Shown one piece after another: positions 32,381 to 40,211 of a DNA stretch of 41,063 bases; the first letter of the stretch is position 1, and each line of letters begins with the position of its first letter. Under the pieces are notes generated by a model that saw nothing but the letters and a program-made list of their open reading frames with translations, had not been told where the DNA came from and did no database searches. Source of the DNA: CAYOXM01 sp964407925 (lineage in GTDB: Bacteria; Patescibacteriota; Patescibacteriia; SG8-24). The stretch is taken from positions 1 through 41,063 of the forward strand of contig CAYOXM010000012.1 in the NCBI GenBank assembly GCA_964407925.1, read 5' to 3'. Both the position numbers and the translations under genes were made by a program.

Positions 32381-32411
32381 AAAAAACGCGGCCTGCGGAA
32401 CCGCGTTTTTT
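32381..32411. terminator. Bidirectional terminator between pilin fusions
   Basis: AAAAAACGCGG (32381-32391), a 9-base loop and CCGCGTTTTTT (32401-32411) form a perfect 11-base stem with T-runs on both strands. On the minus strand it ends the transcript of pilin fusion copy C (stop at 32445). Confidence 0.8.
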
Positions 32412-32444
32412 CGCTGACGTTAGTGCCAATGGGAACGTCCCCGC

Positions 32445-34145
32445 TCAGAACCCGTATATCATCTTGAGCAGGCGGGTCATTTTGACGTACTTGTCGTTGC
32501 CGTTGTAGCAGCCCAGCTGCTGCATGACGTTGATGACGGGCTTGTTCAGGTAGACGGAAATGCCGAGCGTGCCGCCGAGAAAGCTCACTTTTGCCCGCTG
32601 GACGCCGGCCCCGCTGCTACCGGCCTTGCCCGAAGACTCCGCGGAGGGGCCGCCGCCGCCCATCTCTATCCAATGCATGTCCTGGCCTGACGACGTCTTC
32701 AGGCCGAGGCCGCCGATGTACATGAAGGAGTGGCAACCGCCGACGGCGTAGAAGTCGAAGGGTTGGGGTCCGCCGATCTTGTTGATTTCCGCCAGCCACG
32801 TCTGTCCGTCGAGGCTCGGCGGCGGCGGCGGGACCGGTTTGCCTACCTTATATTGCATGTCCGGCTTCGTCTTGGGCGACCAGTAGACGCCAGGGACGTT
32901 TTTTCCGAACGCACATGCGGCGAGCTGCAGGTTGTAGGTGACGCAGTCGCCGCCGAGGATGCCCGCGCTCTTGAGCGGTACGACCCAGCACGCCTCGTAC
33001 GCCCCGCGAAGGGCGACTTCGACCCTTCCGTTCAGCTTGCAGTCTTCCTCGCTGTTGCCGCAGGTCGCGGCCAGCTTGTCCATCTTCGCCTGATCCTTGC
33101 TCTTCTGCTGCTTGAGGGCGGAGAGCGGGCGGCAGGCGTTGCAGCGGGTGATCGTTTCCGCGGTTATGCCCTGACCGGCGAGCTTCTCGCGCATGCACGG
33201 TCCGGCGCTCGTGCCGCCGAAGACGTCGCTCGTGAATTCGTACTGCGCATTGCCGGCGTTTCCGGTACCCATGTCGCCGCGCGAATAAATCGCGCCGTTG
33301 GACATCGATTCGTTAATCCAGACGCGGGTCACTGCCGCGGCCCGTTCCAAGACCTCCTCCTTGCTGTCGCCGCCGGGGTTCTTCCACAATTTCCCGACGC
33401 AGACGGATTTCATCCGCTCCGCCGGCTTCGTTCCCTTGACGATGACGCCGTACTTGTTCGGCTGATACAGGTCGACGACGTCGATTTTTTGATCGCTGCT
33501 CGTCGGCGCGGGCGCGCCGCCCTCAGCCGGCTTTGCCCCCTCGGGTTCCACCGTTGCGACGGCGACGTTCTTGATCGGCTTTCCCGGTTCGGGCGCGCCG
33601 CTCGGGGGAGGGGTCTGGTCGGCGACCGCTCCGGGGATGCCCTTTTCGAACACGGTCTTGTCGGCGAAACCGGAGCCGCCCTCTTTCGCCATGAGCGTGG
33701 CGAGCGGGTCGACGCCGCGGAGGGAGATCGAGCGGAGGGTGACGAGGTCGGGATTGACGGTGTAGAGCACGACGTAGCTGCCGATGAGGAGCAGCATGCC
33801 CATGATCGCGTCGGCGATGCGCTGCTTTCCCGCCTTGACCCGGTTCACGTCGCCGCCGGCCGTCAGGTACTGGAAGCCGCCGATGATGATCATCACGGTG
33901 CCGATGATGCCGGCGAAGTTCACTGAGTAGCGGTACAGGCCCGAGATGTACTCCGCGATCCACGGCAGGCCGTACGTCGTGCCTGCCGCCGGATTCCCCA
34001 TGTCCGTGAATTTGATGGTCGGGATGGGAATCGCGAGCTTCGGATTTCCGTCGAAGGCGTATGCGGTCGCGGCGAACGACAACGCGGCCGCGGCAGTGAG
34101 GACGAGGAGGGCGGAGAGCGTTCGGATGGCGCGCTTGTTCTTCAT
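32445..34145 (-). CDS. VirB2-like pilin-domain protein fused to a Cys/His (NlpC/P60-like) domain, copy C
   Basis: The protein has 566 residues. A signal peptide (MKNKRAIRTLSALLVLTAAA to TAYA, 30) precedes the pilin domain: LPWIAEYISGLYRYSVN, helix one about 76-93, the loop GGDVNRVKAGKQRI, helix two 113-131 and YTVNPDLV. A Pro-rich linker leads to a module shared with copy B (MKSVCVGKLWKN to SNGAIYSRG, 245-290). The C-terminal domain has GGDCVTYNLQLAAC (Cys401), GGCHSFMYIGG (His472) and HWIEMGGGG. Copies B and C are clearly closer to each other than to copy A. The gene follows dsbA by 19 bases, which suits a product with at least 13 cysteines. A peptidoglycan hydrolase role is inferred from the Cys/His pattern. 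Confidence 0.75.
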   Translation of the reverse strand: MKNKRAIRTLSALLVLTAAAALSFAATAYAFDGNPKLAIPIPTIKFTDMGNPAAGTTYGLPWIAEYISGLYRYSVNFAGIIGTVMIIIGGFQYLTAGGDVNRVKAGKQRIADAIMGMLLLIGSYVVLYTVNPDLVTLRSISLRGVDPLATLMAKEGGSGFADKTVFEKGIPGAVADQTPPPSGAPEPGKPIKNVAVATVEPEGAKPAEGGAPAPTSSDQKIDVVDLYQPNKYGVIVKGTKPAERMKSVCVGKLWKNPGGDSKEEVLERAAAVTRVWINESMSNGAIYSRGDMGTGNAGNAQYEFTSDVFGGTSAGPCMREKLAGQGITAETITRCNACRPLSALKQQKSKDQAKMDKLAATCGNSEEDCKLNGRVEVALRGAYEACWVVPLKSAGILGGDCVTYNLQLAACAFGKNVPGVYWSPKTKPDMQYKVGKPVPPPPPSLDGQTWLAEINKIGGPQPFDFYAVGGCHSFMYIGGLGLKTSSGQDMHWIEMGGGGPSAESSGKAGSSGAGVQRAKVSFLGGTLGISVYLNKPVINVMQQLGCYNGNDKYVKMTRLLKMIYGF

Positions 34146-34164
34146 GGGCGTCGGAAAACGGCGA

Positions 34165-34842
34165 TCAGGGCGTTTTCGCCTTTGCGCCGTCGGCGAGCGC
34201 CGCGTCGATGAACCCCTTGAGCTGCTCGTAGGGGATGGCGCCCTCGACCCTCCGGCCGTTGATGAACATGAAGGGCGTGGAACCGACCCCCAGGCGCAGC
34301 GCCTCCTCGAGGTCGCGCTTCACGATCGGGTCGACGTTACGGGCGGCGAGGCAGCTCTGGAAGAGGTCCAGGTCGAGGCCCAGCTGCGCGGCGAACGGGA
34401 CGTACGCGCTGTCGTTCACTGACGGCTGGTTCGCGAGCAGCAGGTCGTGATACTCCCAGAAGGCGGACTGTTCGGCCGCGCAGCGGGCGGCCGCGGCGGC
34501 CTTCGTCGCGTTGGGGTGCATTTTCGCGTTCGGAAAATCCTTCCAGACGACGCGGACCTTGCCGGCGTACTCGAGAAGGGCCTGTGCGAGCGACGTCTCG
34601 AGCTGGCTGCACGGCTCGCATTCGAAATCGCCAAATTCGACGATGGTCACCGCCGCGTCCTCGACGCCGCGAACGGGGTTGCCGAACGACACGGTCGGTT
34701 TTTCGAGCGGCGTGAGCGCGGGCGCGGCGTTCGTGGACGGCTTCTCCGGCTTCAGCGGCGACAGGGCGGCGATGCCGAACAGGATCAGCAGCGCGGTGGT
34801 GATCAGGAGGACGATGCCGATGAAGGCGTTTCCGTAGCGCAT
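34165..34842 (-). CDS. DsbA-like membrane-anchored thiol-disulfide oxidoreductase
   Basis: This 225-residue protein has an N-terminal membrane segment (about 7-27) and a thioredoxin-fold domain of the DsbA type. The active-site motif is FECEPC (Cys75, Cys78). The helical insertion includes KMHPNATKAAAAARCAAEQ and FWEYHDLLLANQP. The cis-proline loop is VGSTPFMFING (Pro190). Such proteins form or shuffle disulfide bonds outside the cytoplasm. Its place directly before pilin fusion copy C, in a region full of cysteine-rich secreted proteins, points to the oxidative folding of those proteins. I see no partner DsbB or VKOR in the window. It is complete in length. Confidence 0.88.
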   Translation of the reverse strand: MRYGNAFIGIVLLITTALLILFGIAALSPLKPEKPSTNAAPALTPLEKPTVSFGNPVRGVEDAAVTIVEFGDFECEPCSQLETSLAQALLEYAGKVRVVWKDFPNAKMHPNATKAAAAARCAAEQSAFWEYHDLLLANQPSVNDSAYVPFAAQLGLDLDLFQSCLAARNVDPIVKRDLEEALRLGVGSTPFMFINGRRVEGAIPYEQLKGFIDAALADGAKAKTP

Positions 34843-34855
34843 AGGGACGTCGCCG

Positions 34856-36088
34856 TCATTTGGCGAGTTGGACCTTGTTCAGGATGCCGCTGCCCTGGTC
34901 GGTGAAGTAGAGCGTCTTCTTGTCGGCGGAGACCATGACCTTGTCGATCGTGTGGCCGCCTTCCGGGGTCGCGATTTTCGTCTGAAGCCCGGTGACGAGG
35001 TCGATCTTGTAGAGGTCGTCGACGAGCTGGTTCGCGATTTCCGGCTGCAGGCCGAGGCCGCGCGGCTGGTCCTGCGGCACCGCGCAGAACAGCGTGTCGT
35101 CGCCGGAGAACGTGCATTTGTCGATCCAGGTGTTCACGTTGAGGCTCCGGCGGTTCCTGCCGATGTCGTCGCCCTGCGCATCGACGATCCAGAGTTGCGG
35201 CTTCCAGTCAGACAGCGAGCCTGCGACGCTGTAGAGCATCTGCTGGCCCGAGGGGGCCCAGGTCGGACGGAAGTCCAGGCCTTCGACGACCATCGATTTG
35301 AAGTTTTCGCCGTGCTGGCCGACGAGGTACACCTCCTGCCGGTCGACGCCGGACTTGTCGCCGGTTTCCGACGTCGCGACGACCTGGCCCGTCGGCGAAA
35401 AGGAGATCTTCACTTTGTCCGCGTTCGGACCCATTTCCTGGACGGCGCGGGCGCCCGATCCGTCGGGGTTCGACACGACGACGAAGCGGTTCGCCGTGTC
35501 GATGCCGATGCTCTTCGCGGCGATCTGCGTGCCCGTGGCGTTGAAATCGAAATCCTCCCAGTGCTTCGGGAGCGTCACTTGCGTGTTCGTCTTGAAGTCG
35601 AAGAAAATATTGGAGCCGTCGGGATACTCGAGGATGGCCTTGTTTCCCGTCGGGTCGAACTGCGCGTTCGAGACGTTGAAGAACTCCTTGTTCGACAGCG
35701 AGGACACCGTCCCGTCCGGTCCGACGCGGTAGAATTTCCCGTCGATTTGGTTGTAATAGTTCAGGCTCCCCGTCGACGAGAGGGATGCGCCGATCGTCGG
35801 GACCGGCGCGACCGGAGAGACGACCGTGACGCCGCCGTCGGCGACCTCGGAGACGCCAGGCGCTCCGGTCGGCGCCCCCGGAACCTCGGGGAGGGGAACG
35901 GCGGGTCCGCCCGTCGTCGGGCCGCCCGTGCCGGCTTCGGGAAGTCCGACGCCGGGAACGTTCTCGTTCACTTCCGCGGGCGGAACGGCTTCGGGGCCGA
36001 CGGCACGGAAGAACAGCGTGTACAGCGCGTAACCGATGCCGATGGTCACCGCGATGAAGAGGATGATCGCGCCAATTTTTTTGAACAT
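34856..36088 (-). CDS. Membrane-anchored beta-propeller-like (TolB/WD40-type) protein
   Basis: The protein has 410 residues. One membrane helix (KIGAIILFIAVTIGIGYALYTLF, about 4-26) is followed by a Pro/Gly/Val linker to about residue 105. A region of repeating beta units follows, including DPTGNKAILEYPDGSNIFFDF, WAPSGQQMLYSVAG, SGDDTLFCAVPQ and MVSADKKTLYFTDQGSG. The 'FSPTGQ / WAPSGQ / SxDxxTLYF' phrases are typical of PD40 or TolB-like propeller blades. No catalytic residues of a peptidase are evident. The protein probably acts as an extracytoplasmic scaffold or binding protein. It lies 13 bases before dsbA and 10 after the heptad-repeat gene, within one operon. Confidence 0.7.
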   Translation of the reverse strand: MFKKIGAIILFIAVTIGIGYALYTLFFRAVGPEAVPPAEVNENVPGVGLPEAGTGGPTTGGPAVPLPEVPGAPTGAPGVSEVADGGVTVVSPVAPVPTIGASLSSTGSLNYYNQIDGKFYRVGPDGTVSSLSNKEFFNVSNAQFDPTGNKAILEYPDGSNIFFDFKTNTQVTLPKHWEDFDFNATGTQIAAKSIGIDTANRFVVVSNPDGSGARAVQEMGPNADKVKISFSPTGQVVATSETGDKSGVDRQEVYLVGQHGENFKSMVVEGLDFRPTWAPSGQQMLYSVAGSLSDWKPQLWIVDAQGDDIGRNRRSLNVNTWIDKCTFSGDDTLFCAVPQDQPRGLGLQPEIANQLVDDLYKIDLVTGLQTKIATPEGGHTIDKVMVSADKKTLYFTDQGSGILNKVQLAK

Positions 36089-36098
36089 ACGGTGCGGG

Positions 36099-37628
36099 TT
36101 AGAGGAGTCCGGGAACGAGGCTCGTGATGATGCCGAAGAGGCTGCCGCCGATGGTGAGAAGGAAATCCTTGCCGCAACCGGTGACGTCGAGCATGCAGCT
36201 GACCATTCCCTGGATCGCGATGAAGGCCAGTATCATCACCAGCATGACGAAGTCGAAGTAGATGAGGCCGATTTTTTCGATCGCGCGCATCGGCACCGTT
36301 CCCCTCGACCGCCCCTCGCTCGCGAAGAAATAGATGTTGAGTATCGCGAGCGGAACGGGCGCGAGGCCGAACAGGAGGATGTTCGACATCGAGATGATGG
36401 TGATGGGCCATATCAGGAGGTCGATGACCCACTTCTTGAACTCCTTCGCGGCGAGCTTTTCGACGGCGCCGGCCACATCTCCGCCCGTCAGCGCCTCTTT
36501 GGCCGCCTCGGCCGCCGCCTCGGCCGACTCCATCGTCATGCGCGTGAGTTCTTCCGCCGCCGCGCCTCCCACGGGGCCGGCAAGCGATTGGCCTGCGGCG
36601 TTCGCGGACTTGGCGATGGCCTCCTTCGCCGCTTCCTTCGCGGCCTGCATGCCCCCGCCGACCACGTCGCCCTTCTGCATCCCGGCCATCGCCTTTTGCG
36701 CGCCACCCATGCCGGGCATCCCGCCGCCTCCGCCCCCTCCTCCGCCCAGCGCCGACAATTTGCCCATCAGTTCCTGGGCCTCCTTGCCCGCCTGTTTCGC
36801 GGTCCCGCCAATGCCCTGCTCGGCAATCGTCTTGTCACCTTGCTTGAGCATCGCGCCGCCACCGTCGCCGCCACCGCCTCCGCCGCCCTGTCCCATGCTT
36901 TGGCCGGCCTGTTGCATGCTCTTGCCAGCCTCCTGGGCTCCCTTGCCGGCTTCCTGCATCCCCTTACCGGCCTGCTGCGCGCCTTTTCCCGCCTGCTGCG
37001 CTCCCTTGCCGCCGGCTTCCGCGCCGGCGCCAGCCGCAGTTGCTCCTGCGCCGCCGGCAACGAGACCGCCGCCGACGACGACCATCGGGACCCCGACGAT
37101 TGCGCCGAGGCCCGTGGCGGAAAGTTCCGCACCCGCTTGTATGGTGCCTTTGCCCGCTTCCATCGTCGCCTTTCCCGCCTCCTTCGTCGCCTGGCCGGCG
37201 ACCTCCGCACCCTTGCCTGCCATTTCCACGCCCTTGCCGGCGGTCTCCACTCCTTTCCCTGCCGTTTCAACTCCCTTGCCGACTTGTTCGACGCCCTTGC
37301 CGGCTGTTTCGACGGCTTGGCCGGCGCGTCGTCCCAGCCCGCCAGACTCTTCCTCATCGCCGCCTCCGCCGGACTGCCGCATGAGTTGATTCGGATCCAT
37401 GCCGGACGGCGGCTTCGCCGGTTGCGACGGCGGCTTCATTCCGCCGCCCGCGCCGCCCGAAGGAGCGCCACCGCCGCCCGGGGGAGCGGCTGCGGCTGCG
37501 GCACCCGGACCGGGAAAGTAGGGGATTCCCGGTTGGTCCATCGCGAGACGCTGATGCCGGTCGCGATCGAGTTCCATCTGCCAACGCAGCTGGTCCGAGA
37601 GCGACGGCCCGGCGTCGTCTTCAGGCAT
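36099..37628 (-). CDS. Ala/Gly heptad-repeat membrane protein, function unknown
   Basis: This protein of about 509 residues has low complexity. A Pro/Gly-rich start is followed by a heptad array (AGKGVET-type, 37134-37325), a hydrophobic Gly/Val segment, and a second array (AGKGAQQ-type, 36894-37016). Long poly-Gly runs come next, then an Ala/Glu helix and a hydrophobic C-terminus with three or four membrane segments (WVIDLLIWPITIISMSNILL, LAPVPLAILNIYFF, FDFVMLVMILAFIAIQGMV, FLLTIGGSLFGIITSLV). The C-terminal layout loosely recalls small channel-like T4SS proteins. ATG 37628 overlaps the clpC stop by eight bases (ATGCCTGA). ATG 37646 is also in frame. I recognise no family. The repeats could form an extended helical stalk. 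Confidence 0.65.
   Translation of the reverse strand: MPEDDAGPSLSDQLRWQMELDRDRHQRLAMDQPGIPYFPGPGAAAAAAPPGGGGAPSGGAGGGMKPPSQPAKPPSGMDPNQLMRQSGGGGDEEESGGLGRRAGQAVETAGKGVEQVGKGVETAGKGVETAGKGVEMAGKGAEVAGQATKEAGKATMEAGKGTIQAGAELSATGLGAIVGVPMVVVGGGLVAGGAGATAAGAGAEAGGKGAQQAGKGAQQAGKGMQEAGKGAQEAGKSMQQAGQSMGQGGGGGGGDGGGAMLKQGDKTIAEQGIGGTAKQAGKEAQELMGKLSALGGGGGGGGGMPGMGGAQKAMAGMQKGDVVGGGMQAAKEAAKEAIAKSANAAGQSLAGPVGGAAAEELTRMTMESAEAAAEAAKEALTGGDVAGAVEKLAAKEFKKWVIDLLIWPITIISMSNILLFGLAPVPLAILNIYFFASEGRSRGTVPMRAIEKIGLIYFDFVMLVMILAFIAIQGMVSCMLDVTGCGKDFLLTIGGSLFGIITSLVPGLL
36894..37016 (-). repeat. Second AGKG heptad array
   Basis: About six coding heptads of the form AGKGxQQ or AGKGxQE are followed directly by a poly-Gly run. 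Confidence 0.75.
37134..37325 (-). repeat. First AGKG heptad array
   Basis: About nine consecutive 21-base units encode AGKGVET and variants (VGKGVET, AGKGVEM, AGKGAEV, AGQATKE, AGKATME, AGKGTIQ). The order of identical and degenerate units suggests unit duplication from the middle of the array. Confidence 0.8.
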
Positions 37629-40206
37629 TTTGCGGTTCGCGGGCATGAGCCTTGCGTTTCGTTATGACGACGCGGTCGTCCTTGATGCCGACGGTGACGC
37701 AGTCGCCGTTCTTGCACGATTCGGAAAGCAGCTCCTTCGCGAGCGGGTTCTCGACCAGGTCCTGGATCTGCCGGCGCACGCCGCGCGCGCCGTAGAGCGG
37801 GTTCCAGCTCTTCTCGGCGATGGCAGCGACGGCCTGCGGCTTCACCGCGAGCTCGACGTGATAGTCGCGTTTCACGCGGTCGGCGAGTTCGGCCATCTGG
37901 AGCGTGACGATGGTCTTCAGGTTCTCGGAGGAGAGCGGCTGGAACATCACCACCTTGTCGATGCGGTTCACGAATTCGGGGCGGAACGCGGATTCGAGCT
38001 CCTTCATGATGCGGTCGCGCGCCTCGGAGACGTCCTCGGCGCTCACTTCGCCAGCGACCTTCGACGAGAAGCCCATCGGTTCCTGGCGGAGCGCGCTCGC
38101 GCCGACGTTCGAGGTCATGATGATGATGGCGTTCTTGAAATTCACCTTGCGGCCCGTCGCGTCGGTGACATGGCCGTCCTCGAGGATCTGGAGGAGGAGG
38201 TTGTGCACGTCGCCGTGCGCCTTTTCGATTTCGTCGAAGAGCACGAGCGAGTGCGGCTTGCGTTTCACGACGTCGGTGAGCTTCGTCTCGTCGCGGTAGC
38301 CGACGTAACCGGCCGGCGCGCCGACGAGCTTGGACATGTTGAAGCCCTCGGAAAATTCCGACATGTCGATGCGGACGAGCGCGTTCGGGTCCTGGAACAC
38401 GGTTTCGGCGAGCGTCTTGGCGAGCTCGGTCTTGCCGACGCCAGAGGGACCGAGGAACAGGAACGACGCGAGCGGGCGGTTCGGGTGCGAGATGCCGGCT
38501 TTGGCGCGGCGCACCATCTCCGCGACGCTCCTCACCGCCTCGTCCTGGCCGACGATGCGTTTCTCGAGATGCGTCTCGAGGTTCAGCAGGCGGTCCTTTT
38601 CCTGCATCAGCAGGTCGCTCACCGGAATGCCGGTCGCGCGCGCGATGACCGCGGCGACGTCTTTCTTCCCGATCTTGCCGACGATCGGCTTCTTCTTCGA
38701 GCCGTCCTTCTTGTTCAATTGCGTGATTTCGCGCTCGAGGTCCTTCTCCTTCGTCTTCAACTCCAGCGCCTCGATGAAGTTTTCGCCGAGGACGGCCTTC
38801 TGCTTGCGGCGGCGGACCTTGTCGAGTTCGTCATCGAGCGCCTGCGCCTTCTTGGCGTCGCCTTCGCCGCCGGCGGCGACGCGGACGCACGCCGCGGCCT
38901 CGTCGATGAGGTCGATCGCCTTGTCCGGAAGGAAGCGGTCGGTCAGGTAGCGCTCGGAAAGCGTCACTGCGGACTCGATCGCCTCGTCGGTGATCGTCAC
39001 GCCGTGATACTCCTCGTAGTTCGAGCGGAGGCCGGAGAGGATCTTGATGGCAACTTCCGGCGGGGGAGGCTCGACCGCGATCGGCTGGAAGCGCCGTTCG
39101 AGCGCGCCGTCGGCCTCGATGTGCTTCTTGTACTCGGCGAGCGTCGTCGCGCCGATGCAGCGCATGTCGCCGCGCGCGAGCGCCGGCTTCAAAATGTTGG
39201 CGGCATCAAGCGAACCGGAAGTGGATCCGGCGCCCATGATGTTATGCAGCTCGTCGATGAACAAAATGATTTCGGGATTGTTCTTCATCTCGTCGACGAT
39301 CTGCTTGAGCCGGCCCTCGAATTCGCCGCGGTAAATGGTCCCGGCGAGGATGAGGCCGAGGTCGAGGCTCATGATGCGTTTGTCCGCGAGCACGTCAGGC
39401 ACTTCGCCCTGCAGAATCTTCTTCGCGAGGCCTTCGACGATGGCGGTCTTGCCGACGCCCGGCTCGCCGAGGAGCACCGGATTGTTCTTGGTGCGGCGGC
39501 AGAGGATCTGGATCATCCGTTCGATTTCCCTGTCGCGGCCGATGACCGGGTCGATGTTCTCCTGGAGCTTCGGGTTCGTGAGGTCGGTCGAGAAGAAGTC
39601 GAGCGCCGGCGTCTTCGCCTTCTGCGCGCGCTGCACCTTCTTCGCCTCGGCCTTTTTCTCGGCCTTGGCGGCTTCCTCCTTCTTCGCGGTCGGGGCCTTG
39701 CCCTGCTCGTAGGTCTCGGTGATTTCGGGGAACTTCGAGGTGCTCTTCAAAATGGTCGCAACTTGTTCCTTGAGGTCGCGCAGGTCGACGTTCTGCTCGG
39801 TGAGGATGGCGTCGATGGCGGGGGAATCGATCTGGATGAGTCCGGAGAGCAGGTGTTCGGTGCCGATGTACTTGTGCTCATGGACGTTCGCGGTGAGCAC
39901 GGCCTTCTCGATCGCGCGTTTCGCGTCCGCCGAAAGCTTCGGCGCGGCGCCGGCTTCCTTCGCCTTCACGCCCTTTCCTTCGGCCTCCATCCGGTCAGCG
40001 AGGTGCAGGACGCGGCGGACTTCCTCCACGCTGATGTTCGTCTTGCGCAGGATTTCGCCGCCGATGCTTCCTTTTTGCATCAGAAGCGCGAGCAGGAGGT
40101 GCTCGGGATTGATCCCGTGCGACTCCATTTCCACGGCGAGCGAGTACGCCTTCGCCAGGACGTTCTTCAGGTGCGTGGTGAACTTGTCGAGAATGTCCGT
40201 GGTCAT
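37621..40206 (-). CDS. clpC: ClpC-type AAA+ ATPase (Clp protease regulatory subunit)
   Basis: This 861-residue Hsp100 unfoldase feeds proteins to ClpP or remodels them. Two Clp-N repeats span about residues 1-155. A charged Lys/Ala/Glu linker (165-200) follows. AAA module one has GEPGVGKT (247-254) and ILFIDELHN (314-322). The middle domain (about 448-505) is short, as in ClpC and unlike the long ClpB one. AAA module two has GPSGVGKT (586-593) and LVLFDEIEKAH (654-664). The tripeptide MGF at 711-713 sits where ClpC/ClpA carry the L/I/V-G-F loop that docks on ClpP, so ClpP binding is likely. ATG 40206 lies five bases after the htpX stop. No clpP is in the window. Confidence 0.93.
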   Translation of the reverse strand: MTTDILDKFTTHLKNVLAKAYSLAVEMESHGINPEHLLLALLMQKGSIGGEILRKTNISVEEVRRVLHLADRMEAEGKGVKAKEAGAAPKLSADAKRAIEKAVLTANVHEHKYIGTEHLLSGLIQIDSPAIDAILTEQNVDLRDLKEQVATILKSTSKFPEITETYEQGKAPTAKKEEAAKAEKKAEAKKVQRAQKAKTPALDFFSTDLTNPKLQENIDPVIGRDREIERMIQILCRRTKNNPVLLGEPGVGKTAIVEGLAKKILQGEVPDVLADKRIMSLDLGLILAGTIYRGEFEGRLKQIVDEMKNNPEIILFIDELHNIMGAGSTSGSLDAANILKPALARGDMRCIGATTLAEYKKHIEADGALERRFQPIAVEPPPPEVAIKILSGLRSNYEEYHGVTITDEAIESAVTLSERYLTDRFLPDKAIDLIDEAAACVRVAAGGEGDAKKAQALDDELDKVRRRKQKAVLGENFIEALELKTKEKDLEREITQLNKKDGSKKKPIVGKIGKKDVAAVIARATGIPVSDLLMQEKDRLLNLETHLEKRIVGQDEAVRSVAEMVRRAKAGISHPNRPLASFLFLGPSGVGKTELAKTLAETVFQDPNALVRIDMSEFSEGFNMSKLVGAPAGYVGYRDETKLTDVVKRKPHSLVLFDEIEKAHGDVHNLLLQILEDGHVTDATGRKVNFKNAIIIMTSNVGASALRQEPMGFSSKVAGEVSAEDVSEARDRIMKELESAFRPEFVNRIDKVVMFQPLSSENLKTIVTLQMAELADRVKRDYHVELAVKPQAVAAIAEKSWNPLYGARGVRRQIQDLVENPLAKELLSESCKNGDCVTVGIKDDRVVITKRKAHAREPQNA

Positions 40207-40211
40207 AGGCG

